Positions 42,163 to 48,829 of a stretch of DNA of 64,000 nt are shown one piece after another (positions within the stretch are counted from its first letter, which is position 1; each line of letters starts with the position of its first letter). The notes beneath the pieces are model-generated. The model was not told the origin of the DNA. It made no database searches and saw only the letters and a list, made by a program, of their open reading frames with translations. The position numbers and the translations under genes are program-made. This stretch comes from Ectothiorhodospiraceae bacterium 2226 (lineage in GTDB: Bacteria > Pseudomonadota > Gammaproteobacteria > GCA-013348725). The DNA is taken from contig CP054689.1 of NCBI GenBank assembly GCA_013348725.1, positions 2,724,501 to 2,788,500 of the forward strand, in the 5' to 3' direction.

Positions 42163-43395
42163 ATGTCGTTGATCGTACAAAAATACGGCGGAACTTCGGT
42201 GGGCAGCGTGGAGCGCATCCAGCAGGTGGCCGCCAAGGTTGCCGCCACCCGCGCCCAGGGTCACGACGTGGTGGTGGTGGTGTCGGCCATGAGCGGCGAG
42301 ACCAACCGTCTGCTGGAGCTGGCGCGTGCGATCGACCCGCGCCCGAGCCCGCGCGAGCTCGACGTCATCATCTCCACCGGCGAGCAGGTCACCATCGGCC
42401 TGCTGAGCATCGCCCTCGAGCGCCTCGGCGTGTCCGCACGCTCCTACACCGGCTCGCAGGTCCGTATCGTCACCGACAGCGCCTTCAACAAGGCGCGCAT
42501 CGTCGAGATCGACGAGAGCCGCATGCGCAGCTGCTTGGCCGCCGGGCGCGTGATCGTGGTAGCCGGTTTTCAGGGGGTGGACGGCGAAGGCAACATCACC
42601 ACCCTCGGTCGCGGCGGGTCGGATACCACCGCCGTGGCCCTGGCCGCCGCGCTCAAGGCCGATGAGTGCCAGATCTACACCGACGTGGACGGGGTCTACA
42701 CCACCGATCCGCGCGTCGTGCCCGAGGCGCGGCGGCTGGATCGCATCACCTTCGAAGAAATGCTGGAGATGGCGAGCCTGGGCTCGAAGGTCCTGCAGAT
42801 CCGCGCGGTCGAGTTCGCGGGCAAGTACAACGTCCCGCTGCGCGTGCTGTCCTCCTTTGAGGAGGGCCCCGGCACACTCATTACCTATGAGGAAGAAGGT
42901 ATGGAAGAGGCGCTCATCTCCGGCATCGCGTTCAATCGCGACGAGGCGAAGCTGACCATCCAGGGGGTCCCGGATCGCCCGGGCGTCGCCTCGCACATCC
43001 TCGGGGCGATCGGCGACGCCAACATCGAAGTGGATATGATCATCCAGAACGTCGGCGACGACGGCAGCACGGACTTCACCTTCACCGTGCACCGTAACGA
43101 CTACGACAACGCCCTGCGGCTCCTGGAGCGGGTGGCGGGCGATCTCGGGGGGGCCCAGGTCACCGGCGACAACAAGATCGTCAAGATCTCGCTGGTGGGC
43201 GTGGGTATGCGCTCCCACGCCGGCATCGCGGGCGCCATGTTCAAGGCCTTAGCGGATGAGGGGATCAATATCCGCATGATTTCCACTTCCGAGATAAAGA
43301 TTTCGGTGGTTGTGGACGAAAAGTACTTAGAGCTTGGCGTGCGCGCACTGCACAGTGCCTTCAAGTTGGAGCAACCGGTAACCGCTCAGGGTTGA
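42163..43395 (+). CDS. lysC: aspartokinase (lysC type)
   Basis: Aspartokinase phosphorylates aspartate at the head of the lysine, threonine and methionine pathways. [14 protein letters not shown] starts the kinase domain; [20 protein letters not shown] is conserved. Two C-terminal ACT domains ([11 protein letters not shown]-like [35 protein letters not shown]) imply feedback by lysine and/or threonine. Length 410 is the single-domain Pseudomonas-type enzyme, without homoserine dehydrogenase. csrA follows. Confidence 0.96.
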   Translation: MSLIVQKYGGTSVGSVERIQQVAAKVAATRAQGHDVVVVVSAMSGETNRLLELARAIDPRPSPRELDVIISTGEQVTIGLLSIALERLGVSARSYTGSQVRIVTDSAFNKARIVEIDESRMRSCLAAGRVIVVAGFQGVDGEGNITTLGRGGSDTTAVALAAALKADECQIYTDVDGVYTTDPRVVPEARRLDRITFEEMLEMASLGSKVLQIRAVEFAGKYNVPLRVLSSFEEGPGTLITYEEEGMEEALISGIAFNRDEAKLTIQGVPDRPGVASHILGAIGDANIEVDMIIQNVGDDGSTDFTFTVHRNDYDNALRLLERVAGDLGGAQVTGDNKIVKISLVGVGMRSHAGIAGAMFKALADEGINIRMISTSEIKISVVVDEKYLELGVRALHSAFKLEQPVTAQG

Positions 43396-43569
43396 CGTTT
43401 TAAGCATTTAGGCGTCCACTGTTCGCAAGAAAAATTGGAACCGGAGACGCGGTAAAGTCCGCCCACGCTGATAAAGTGGGGCCTCGCCGGTACAGGACCT
43501 GAGGGGGAGGATTGCCCTCCACGGCGAGTTCAACGGCAACAACGGCAACGGGAGCAAGGAGATCGTACG

Positions 43570-43764
43570 ATGTTGATTCTGACTCGGAGAGTGGGGGAGA
43601 CGTTGGTGATTGGGGACGACGTCACCGTCACTGTGCTGGGCGTCAAAGGCAACCAGGTCCGAATCGGCGTGAACGCGCCGAAGAACGTCTCGGTTCACCG
43701 TGAAGAGATCTACGCGCGGATCCAGAAGGAGAAGGAAGAGGATTGTCAGCAGGGCGTGGGTTAG
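43570..43764 (+). CDS. csrA: carbon storage regulator CsrA (RsmA)
   Basis: CsrA is a dimeric RNA-binding protein that blocks or stabilises mRNAs at GGA motifs. [20 protein letters not shown], the [14 protein letters not shown] core and [10 protein letters not shown] are diagnostic. An AAGGAG ribosome-binding site ends 9 bases before the ATG and itself contains a GGA. The 174-bp leader holds seven GGA triplets (43437 to 43560), compatible with autoregulation. Length 64. Two tRNA genes follow. Confidence 0.97.
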   Translation: MLILTRRVGETLVIGDDVTVTVLGVKGNQVRIGVNAPKNVSVHREEIYARIQKEKEEDCQQGVG

Positions 43765-43771
43765 AAGTAAC

Positions 43772-43800
43772 TTTACGGACGCGTGCGGGGCCGGTATCCT
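43772..43800 (+). promoter_or_regulatory. predicted promoter of tRNA-Ser
   Basis: TTTACG, 17-base spacer, TATCCT, ending 18 bp before the tRNA. Confidence 0.6.
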
Positions 43801-43817
43801 GTGCGCCGTTCGATCAT

Positions 43818-43910
43818 GGAGAGATGGCCGAGAGGCTGAAGGCGCTCCCCTGCTAAGGGAGTATGGGGTTAAAAGCTCCATCGAGGGTTCGAATCCCTCT
43901 CTCTCCGCCA
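43818..43910 (+). tRNA. tRNA-Ser (anticodon GCT)
   Basis: GGAGAGA pairs with TCTCTCC; G73 and an encoded CCA follow. The anticodon loop CTGCTAA within CTCCC...GGGAG gives GCT. Long variable arm, GGTTCGAATCC T-arm. 93 nt. Confidence 0.95.
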
Positions 43911-44013
43911 AAGAGCACTCCGAGCGGTACGCGCTCCGGAGTCGCTTGAAGCACCCCGCGGGAGTCCCCCCGGGACGCTGTGGCGGATGGAATGGGATGA
44001 TGTCGACGTTGCC

Positions 44014-44042
44014 TTGACTTGTCACCTTCCGCTGCGCATAAT
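44014..44042 (+). promoter_or_regulatory. sigma-70 promoter of tRNA-Arg
   Basis: TTGACT, exactly 17 bases, CATAAT, 12 bp before the tRNA 5' end: near-consensus. Confidence 0.78.
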
Positions 44043-44054
44043 GCCGCACTTTCC

Positions 44055-44131
44055 GCGCCCGTAGCTCAGCTGGATAGAGTACCTGGCTACGAACCAGGCG
44101 GTCGGAGGTTCGAATCCTTCCGGGCGCGCCA
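44055..44131 (+). tRNA. tRNA-Arg (anticodon ACG)
   Basis: GCGCCCG pairs with CGGGCGC; anticodon stem CCTGG/CCAGG holds loop CTACGAA, giving ACG; the T-arm is CGGAGGTTCGAATCCTTCCG-like and CCA is encoded. 77 nt. Its last 15 bases plus 22 bases of flank recur twice downstream. Confidence 0.95.
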
Positions 44132-44153
44132 TATCCGAACAATGAAGGGTCAC
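44117..44153 (+). repeat. 37-bp repeat, copy A (tRNA-Arg 3' end and flank)
   Basis: Begins CTTCCGGGCGCGCCATATCC and runs through GAACAATGAAGGGTCAC. Its first 15 bases are the functional 3' end of tRNA-Arg. Identical copies lie at 44306 and 44528. Confidence 0.95.
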
Positions 44154-44175
44154 CCCTCGCGGTGGCCTTTTTTTT
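44148..44175 (+). terminator. terminator after tRNA-Arg
   Basis: GGTCACC, loop CCTCGC, GGTGGCC (one T-G pair), then eight T. The 5' arm is part of repeat copy A. Confidence 0.85.
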
Positions 44176-44190
44176 GCGCCGAGCGCGCAG

Positions 44191-44208
44191 AGGATTCGAA
44201 CCTCCGAC
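44191..44208 (-). repeat. inverted fragment of the tRNA-Arg T-arm
   Basis: AGGATTCGAACCTCCGAC is the exact 18-bp reverse complement of 44101-44118 inside tRNA-Arg. Shorter relics of the same inverted piece occur at 44384-44394 and, degraded, near 44605. Confidence 0.9.
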
Positions 44209-44227
44209 TTCGAACAGCCGGTTCGAC

Positions 44228-44270
44228 AAGCCGCCGAAGGCGGCGCAGAACGCCGGCGCGTAGCGCCGGC
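44228..44270. repeat. pair of strong palindromes within the tRNA-Arg array
   Basis: GCCGCC-GAA-GGCGGC followed by CGCCGGCGC-GTA-GCGCCGGCG. No T tract follows. They lie between repeat copies A and B. Confidence 0.7.
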
Positions 44271-44305
44271 GACCCGCAGGGCGAGCCGCGCAGCGGCGAG
44301 TAGGA

Positions 44306-44342
44306 CTTCCGGGCGCGCCATATCCGAACAATGAAGGGTCAC
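44306..44342 (+). repeat. 37-bp repeat, copy B
   Basis: All 37 bases match copy A. The sequence on its left is not tRNA body, so this is an orphan tRNA 3' end. A terminator-like stem follows, as in copy A. Confidence 0.93.
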
Positions 44343-44364
44343 CCATCGTGGTGGCCCTTTTCTT
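44336..44364 (+). terminator. terminator-like stem after copy B
   Basis: GGGTCACC, loop CATCGT, GGTGGCCC, then TTTTCTT; cognate of the terminator after copy A. Confidence 0.7.
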
Positions 44365-44459
44365 CGCCTGCGTGTCATGGAGCGGAAGGATTCGCGTGCC
44401 ACTTCGGAGGCTGATGCCTGCCTTCCCTGGCGTTGTGTCGCCACTTCGATCCGGCCCCG

Positions 44460-44481
44460 GCCCGGCCATCCGTGGCCGGGC
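44460..44481. repeat. 9-bp-stem palindrome
   Basis: GCCCGGCCA, loop TCCG, TGGCCGGGC; perfect. It stands directly before a longer palindrome. Confidence 0.8.
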
Positions 44482-44485
44482 GTTC

Positions 44486-44522
44486 GCCTTTGAAGAGCCA
44501 CGTTAAGTGGCTCTTCAAAGGC
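44486..44522. repeat. 16-bp-stem perfect palindrome
   Basis: GCCTTTGAAGAGCCAC (44486-44501), loop GTTAA, GTGGCTCTTCAAAGGC (44507-44522). It is the strongest inverted repeat in the array and lies 5 bp before copy C. No T tract follows, so it does not look like a standard terminator. Confidence 0.85.
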
Positions 44523-44527
44523 TCACC

Positions 44528-44564
44528 CTTCCGGGCGCGCCATATCCGAACAATGAAGGGTCAC
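44528..44564 (+). repeat. 37-bp repeat, copy C
   Basis: All 37 bases match copies A and B. The stem that follows is decayed (CACATGTCGATGGTGGTC) but the T run is kept. AGCGGAAGGATGCGCGTGC after it matches AGCGGAAGGATTCGCGTGC after copy B with one difference, so whole units were duplicated. Confidence 0.93.
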
Positions 44565-44741
44565 ACATGTCGATGGTGGTCTTTTTTTCGCCCGCGTTTT
44601 GCTTAGCGGAAGGATGCGCGTGCGAGATTTTACGCGCGTGCCTGACATCGCTGGGCACCGCTGCGTTGACCCTCTGCTTCGTCAGTACGCGCGTCGTCCG
44701 CTGCGACCTAAGAGGTGAGGCTGCGGATTACATGCCGTGAC

Positions 44742-45263
44742 TCAGAACCGCGCGCGGAGTTCGAAGGCTTGGACATTGTAGCCGTCGTTCGGGGAGTAGA
44801 GGCCGGCGTTGGAGGTGTGCTGGATGCGGTAGCCAGCGGCCACGTTGGCGCTGAGGCGTACGTAGGCGGCGGCGTGGGAGGTGAACTGCCAATTGCCGCC
44901 GAGGTCGCGGTCGCCGAGGCGGCGGTCGCTGATGTAGGTGGGGCCGGTGCCGACGCTGAGGCTGAGCGGGCCGGCGTGGTCGCGCGCCCACAAGGTGACG
45001 CCGGTACCGCCGTAACTGGTGGTCTGGCCGCCGCCGCTCAGGCGTCCGGCGTTCACCTCGAGATGGCTGGTCAGTCGCCAGCCCTGCGGGCCGCCCGCGC
45101 TCCAGGGTAGGCCGGTGCGGAAGTACACCTCCTGGCTATTGAAGGAGGTGCCGCCCCCCATGGTCGTGCCGGCCCGCACGCCCCAATCGACCGCGCCGGC
45201 GGGCACCCAGGATACCGCGAGCAACAGGGCTGCAGCGAGGGCGAGTAGCGGCGCCCGTCTCAT
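44742..45263 (-). CDS. PagL-like lipid A deacylase / acyloxyacyl-hydrolase family outer-membrane protein
   Basis: A signal peptide (RAPLLALAAALLLAVSWVPAG) is followed by a small beta-barrel of about 150 residues ending ELRARF. The stretch YRIQHTSNAGLYSPNDGYN resembles the HxSN-PN-G motif of PagL, whose His and Ser are catalytic. PagL removes the 3-O acyl chain of lipid A. The spacing to the C-terminal Glu is longer than I recall for PagL, so activity is uncertain. ATG 45263 is used, 9 bases after AGGAG. Length 173. Confidence 0.62.
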   Translation of the reverse strand: MRRAPLLALAAALLLAVSWVPAGAVDWGVRAGTTMGGGTSFNSQEVYFRTGLPWSAGGPQGWRLTSHLEVNAGRLSGGGQTTSYGGTGVTLWARDHAGPLSLSVGTGPTYISDRRLGDRDLGGNWQFTSHAAAYVRLSANVAAGYRIQHTSNAGLYSPNDGYNVQAFELRARF

Positions 45264-45579
45264 CAATGCTGTCTCCTTTCATGCTGGTCGCGCGGGGCGT
45301 TTGCCCGCGGCCGCGCGTCAGGTGCCGGTGCTTGAACAACGGCTTAGTGGCAGATATGGCGTGCATCATCATAGACGGTCGGGGCGCGGATCGCCGCAGG
45401 GGAAGCTCTCCAACGAAAGTTGGTGACGGCGTTGTCTCAGGACGGCATGGGGGTTCCGCGCACGACCCGCTGGGCTGGTAAGCTACGTACCTAGTAAGAC
45501 GCGCGGATGCCGCCGGCCGTTTCGGCGGGCGGCACGTGAGGGGAATTCATCGCAGCCCGCGCGTGTCAAGGAGGCTTCG
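45264..45579. other. 316-bp intergenic region between divergent genes
   Basis: It must hold the promoters of the PagL-like gene and the DUF3108 gene. A GC-rich imperfect stem (GATGCCGCC...GGCGGGCGGC near 45507) and an AAGGAGG ribosome-binding site at the right end are visible. No ORF or RNA gene was recognised. Confidence 0.6.
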
Positions 45580-46410
45580 ATGCAGGTGTGGTTGAGGCGT
45601 GAACGAAGCACGCCGCCGGCGCGGCGCGGCCGCGGGTGGGTCGGCTTACGTTCGATTCTGTTCGGGCTGGCACTGCTGGCGTGGGGGTCGGCGCACGCGC
45701 TGCCCGATGCGTTCAGTGCGAGCTATGTGGCGAGTGCGCGCGGTTTCACACTGGGCTCTGCGCAGGTGGAGTTCTCTCGCGACGGCGGCAGTTATCGCTA
45801 CAGTTCGGAATTGCGTCCTTCGGGGGTCGTGCGCCTGGCTTTCTCCGGCGGCATCCACGAGCTTAGCCGGGGCACGCTGACCGAGGACGGGGTGGCCTCC
45901 GAGGCCTACGATTATCGGCGGACGGGCCGCGATGGCCGCGAGGACACCATTCGGTTCGGGTCGAGCGGGGCGGTGATGAGCTACAAGGACCGCGTGCAGG
46001 CCTACCGACTGCCGGAGGTGACGGTCGACCCGCTTTCGCTACACCTCGCGCTGATGCGCGACGTGGCGGCGGGTGCGCAGCGCATGCGCTACGTGGTGGT
46101 GGAACCGCGCCGCGTCAAGGCCTACGAGGTGGAGGTGCGAGGGCGGGAGAGGATCCGCACCCCGAACGGTGAGTATGAGGCGGTGCGCGTGGACGTGGTG
46201 GGGGAGGCGACGTTGGACCGGCCCGCGACGTTCGATCTTCGCGCCGCCGAGCTACCGCCGGCGCGTGAGCAAACCACGTTCTGGTTCGCCCCGGAGCTGG
46301 ATTACCTGCTGGTGCGCATGCAGCATGTGGACGAGGATGTGGGGGCGGCCACACTGGAACTGCGGGAAGAGCGCATCGACAGCCGGCTGAGCAAGCGTCC
46401 TGGGGAATAG
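45580..46410 (+). CDS. DUF3108 domain protein, exported
   Basis: The N-terminus is basic, then one hydrophobic segment (LRSILFGLALLAWGSAHA) that looks like a signal peptide. The mature part begins LPDAFSASYVASARGFTLGS and contains YRYSSELRPSGVVRLAFSGG and ELPPAREQTTFWFAPELDYL, the DUF3108 layout, a beta-rich lipid-binding-like fold. Function is unknown. AAGGAGG lies 6 bases before the ATG. Length 276. Confidence 0.8.
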   Translation: MQVWLRRERSTPPARRGRGWVGLRSILFGLALLAWGSAHALPDAFSASYVASARGFTLGSAQVEFSRDGGSYRYSSELRPSGVVRLAFSGGIHELSRGTLTEDGVASEAYDYRRTGRDGREDTIRFGSSGAVMSYKDRVQAYRLPEVTVDPLSLHLALMRDVAAGAQRMRYVVVEPRRVKAYEVEVRGRERIRTPNGEYEAVRVDVVGEATLDRPATFDLRAAELPPAREQTTFWFAPELDYLLVRMQHVDEDVGAATLELREERIDSRLSKRPGE

Positions 46411-46445
46411 CGCGTGCCACGCCTCGCCGGGGCAAGCCCGGATGG

Positions 46446-47210
46446 TCAAAAGTGCCGGGTGGCGCCGATCGTGAGGTAGTTGAACCAGGCGAAGTTGTAG
46501 ACGTTGTCGTTGTCTACGCCGCCCTCTAGCATCCGGTAGCCGCCGAACAGCTGCCAGTCGGCATCCAGCTGGTAGGCGAGGCGCACGCCGAGGTCGAAGG
46601 CGCGCCCCTGAGGGGCGGCGAGACCGTCGAAGTCGAATTCGAGCTGCCATCGCGGCGTCAAAGCATATTCTCCGGCAAAATGCAGCAAGGGCACGAAGCC
46701 GATGTCGGTGTCGCGCGCGCTGCGACCGTCCTGCCGCAGGTGTACCTCGGCGTCACGCACCAAACCGGTGAAACCAATCCACAGGCGCCGGTCGTCCCGT
46801 TCGCTCAGCGCATAGCGCCAAGTGACGCGCGGGGCGTTGAACTGATAGCGCGCGCGGACAGGCCCAGCCTCGAAGTTCTCGCCGGCGAACGCCACCGGCT
46901 CGCTCAGCACCCCCGACTCGCTGATCGTCAGCGGTGCGTACACCAGCCGCAGACTGTGCCGCTCGGCGAGCGCGAAGTTCACGGTCACCCGCGTGTGCAG
47001 GAAAGGCCCTGCGCCGGTGATGTCGTCGAGCGCAAAGCGGTCACCGCTGTCTCCCGGGATGCGCACGTCGTTGCGACTCTGCCAGAGGGCCCCCGACTCG
47101 AGCACGACATGTTCGGATGCGCCCGCCCCAGCGGGAAGGAGGGTCGACACCAGCGTCGCGGCGACGCCGACGCCGATGCAGAAGGTGGTCGTTATGCGTG
47201 TGTGGGGCAC
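46446..47210 (-). CDS. predicted outer-membrane beta-barrel protein
   Basis: After a signal-like segment (TTFCIGVGVAATLVSTLLPA) the protein alternates amphipathic strands: HSLRLVYAPLTISE, RYQFNAPRVTWRYALSER, WQLEFDFDGLAAPQGRAFDL, and ends in NYLTIGATRHF with the C-terminal Phe required by the Bam machinery. No named family recognised. The start is placed at GTG 47210 because the frame further upstream runs through a terminator stem; it remains uncertain. Length 254. Confidence 0.68.
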   Translation of the reverse strand: MPHTRITTTFCIGVGVAATLVSTLLPAGAGASEHVVLESGALWQSRNDVRIPGDSGDRFALDDITGAGPFLHTRVTVNFALAERHSLRLVYAPLTISESGVLSEPVAFAGENFEAGPVRARYQFNAPRVTWRYALSERDDRRLWIGFTGLVRDAEVHLRQDGRSARDTDIGFVPLLHFAGEYALTPRWQLEFDFDGLAAPQGRAFDLGVRLAYQLDADWQLFGGYRMLEGGVDNDNVYNFAWFNYLTIGATRHF

Positions 47211-47228
47211 GCAACGAACGATAGAGAA

Positions 47229-47254
47229 GGGGCCGGCATGCGTACCGGCCCCTT
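47229..47254 (-). terminator. terminator of the DUF883/Holin-X operon
   Basis: GGGGCCGG, 8-base loop, CCGGCCCC; on the minus strand TTCTCT follows. The T tract is weak. Confidence 0.55.
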
Positions 47255-47275
47255 GCTCAGCCTCGGGGAGCAGTT

Positions 47276-47725
47276 CTACTGCAGCAATCGCCAAACCATG
47301 CGCCGCAAGCGTGGACTAACGCCGAACAGCAGCCCGGCCGCCAAGGCGCCCGCCGTCGCCGGCACCGCATGATGGCGGGCGTACTCCCCGGCCGCGCTCC
47401 CCAGTTCGGCCGCCTCCTCGCGCATATCGGGTATCGCCTTGCGCGGCGGTGGGGGCGGTTCGACCTTGGGCTCTTTCGTGATAAGCCCGCGCGCCGCCAC
47501 CAACAGCAACAAGGCGGACACCAGAGCGACGGCGGCGGTTGCCGCCGCCGCCCAAGCCGCGTCCATGATCTCGGCGAAACCGAGGAAGATGGCGACATAG
47601 AGAAACGCTACCGCGAGCAGGGCGATGACGGCCCCCACCAGCGCGATAGCGCTACCCGTGGCAATGTTCACCGCCTTTTGTTTGGCGCGTTCGACCTCGA
47701 GGCTGAGGAACTCCGGGACCCGCAT
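47276..47725 (-). CDS. Holin-X / 'phage holin family' two-helix membrane protein
   Basis: Two long hydrophobic helices (AIALVGAVIALLAVAFLYVA; AAATAAVALVSALLLLVAAR) flank a short loop, then a proline-rich linker (KVEPPPPPRKAI) and a helical tail. This is the PF07332-type family that sits beside DUF883 genes in many proteobacteria and is not phage-derived here: no phage genes are near. Role unknown, probably envelope stress. Length 149; 2 bp after DUF883. Confidence 0.8.
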   Translation of the reverse strand: MRVPEFLSLEVERAKQKAVNIATGSAIALVGAVIALLAVAFLYVAIFLGFAEIMDAAWAAAATAAVALVSALLLLVAARGLITKEPKVEPPPPPRKAIPDMREEAAELGSAAGEYARHHAVPATAGALAAGLLFGVSPRLRRMVWRLLQ

Positions 47726-47727
47726 GC

Positions 47728-48069
47728 CTAGGACCGGCGATCCAGCAGAATACCGAGCAATAGGCCGACGCCGAACGAAGTGAGTACGCTGGCGACGGGC
47801 CGCTCCTCGATCTGCGCCTGCACCCGCTCCGCAGTCACGCGGGCCTGATCCTGGGCACGCCCTGCGGCTTCGCGCAGGTTCTGCATGGCCGCGTCGGTGC
47901 GGTTGGCGGCGATGTCGCGCATCGTGGCGCTGATCTGGGCAAACTCGTTGCGCAGCTGGGCGAGTTCACTCTGCATCTGGTTCAAATCCACTTCTTTTTT
48001 GACGTCCTGCGGGATCTCCTTCATGTGTTCTTTCGCCGCGTCGGTTTTCTCGCGAATGTTCTCAGCCAT
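47728..48069 (-). CDS. DUF883 protein (ElaB/YqjD family), ribosome/membrane-associated
   Basis: The first 85 residues are a charged coiled coil (NQMQSELAQLRNEFAQISAT). The C-terminus is one membrane helix with a Gly-rich, Arg-tipped end (SFGVGLLLGILLDRRS), the ElaB/YqjD signature. E. coli YqjD tethers ribosomes to the membrane in stationary phase under RpoS. GGAGGAT precedes the ATG at 48069; an upstream extension is ignored. A CTATATT box lies at about -90. Length 113. Confidence 0.88.
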   Translation of the reverse strand: MAENIREKTDAAKEHMKEIPQDVKKEVDLNQMQSELAQLRNEFAQISATMRDIAANRTDAAMQNLREAAGRAQDQARVTAERVQAQIEERPVASVLTSFGVGLLLGILLDRRS

Positions 48070-48173
48070 GCCCGATCCTCCGTGAAAGTGTGTGCCGCTC
48101 GCTTGGCGCCGCCTCGTGTGGCAAAAGTACGGCATGCCGGCCGCGCCGGTTTCACAAATATAGTCGGGGGCTT

Positions 48174-48195
48174 GCGGGCCTGCCAGCAGGCCCGC
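48174..48195. other. 9-bp-stem palindrome in the DUF883-hemerythrin gap
   Basis: GCGGGCCTG, loop CCAG, CAGGCCCGC, perfect, no T tract. The 256-bp gap also holds AAATATAGTC (48156) and TGCTAGATT (48208), possible -10 boxes for the two divergent genes. Nothing else seen. Confidence 0.5.
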
Positions 48196-48325
48196 GCAAG
48201 GGCGGCGTGCTAGATTTAGCTTCAGCTCTGAGGCATCTGAGAGCCAGCAGCGGGCGCCGTTTTGCGGCCCCGCCCACCGGCACGGACGCCGGTTTGGTTC
48301 AACTCACACAAGGACGAGAGCGACT

Positions 48326-48775
48326 ATGGAAATCTTTCAGCTGTTGAAGCAGGACCACAAGAAGGTCAGTACCTTGCTGAAACATCTCGCCGACACCAGC
48401 GAGGATGCGAAGGTGACGCGCAAGAAGAACCTCCAGGCGCTGGAGAATGAGCTCGAGGTGCACGCCCAGGTGGAGGAGCGCCTGCTCTATCCGAAGTTGC
48501 GCGAGTACGATGAGACCAAGGACGAGGCCGAGCACGGCATCGAGGAGCACGGCGAGATGCGCCAGGCGCTGCACGAGCTGATAGAGCTCGAGGTCGACGA
48601 TCCGGATTGGATGGATCAGTTGATGGAGCTGAAGGACACCATCGAACACCACGTCGAGGAAGAGGAAGAGGAGCTGTTCCCCAAGGCCCGCAAACTGCTC
48701 GGCGGCGAACGCGCCGAAGAGATGGCCGATCGGGCGGAAGAGGAGAAGGCGTCAATCCAGCGGAGCATGCAGTAG
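48326..48775 (+). CDS. hemerythrin HHE domain protein
   Basis: The four-helix bundle carries the expected metal-binding residues: DH in LLKQDHKKVSTLL, H..EE in VHAQVEERLLYP, H in EEHGEMRQALHE, and HHVEEEEEELFP. Such proteins bind a di-iron centre and sense or handle O2, NO or reactive species. Acidic overall. Length 149, single domain. AAGGACGAGAG precedes the ATG. A strong palindrome follows the stop. Confidence 0.88.
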   Translation: MEIFQLLKQDHKKVSTLLKHLADTSEDAKVTRKKNLQALENELEVHAQVEERLLYPKLREYDETKDEAEHGIEEHGEMRQALHELIELEVDDPDWMDQLMELKDTIEHHVEEEEEELFPKARKLLGGERAEEMADRAEEEKASIQRSMQ

Positions 48776-48781
48776 TGATCC

Positions 48782-48807
48782 GGAGGCCGTCCCGGGACGG
48801 CCTCCTT
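48782..48807. terminator. terminator between hemerythrin and the fusion gene
   Basis: GGAGGCCGTC, loop CCGG, GACGGCCTCC, then TTCCTC. A perfect 10-bp stem with a poor T tract between convergent genes. Confidence 0.6.
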
Positions 48808-48829
48808 CCTCACCGATCCCGCCCGTTCA

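Noticed and set aside
43408-44501. Long minus-strand ORFs across csrA and the tRNA genes (products with RIRTSDRLVRSQVLYPAEL-like stretches)
   Set aside because: These are the well-known false proteins made by translating the antisense of tRNA genes.
47276-47725. Prophage remnant suggested by the holin-family name
   Set aside because: The family is chromosomal and paired with DUF883; no phage structural, lysis or integrase gene is nearby.
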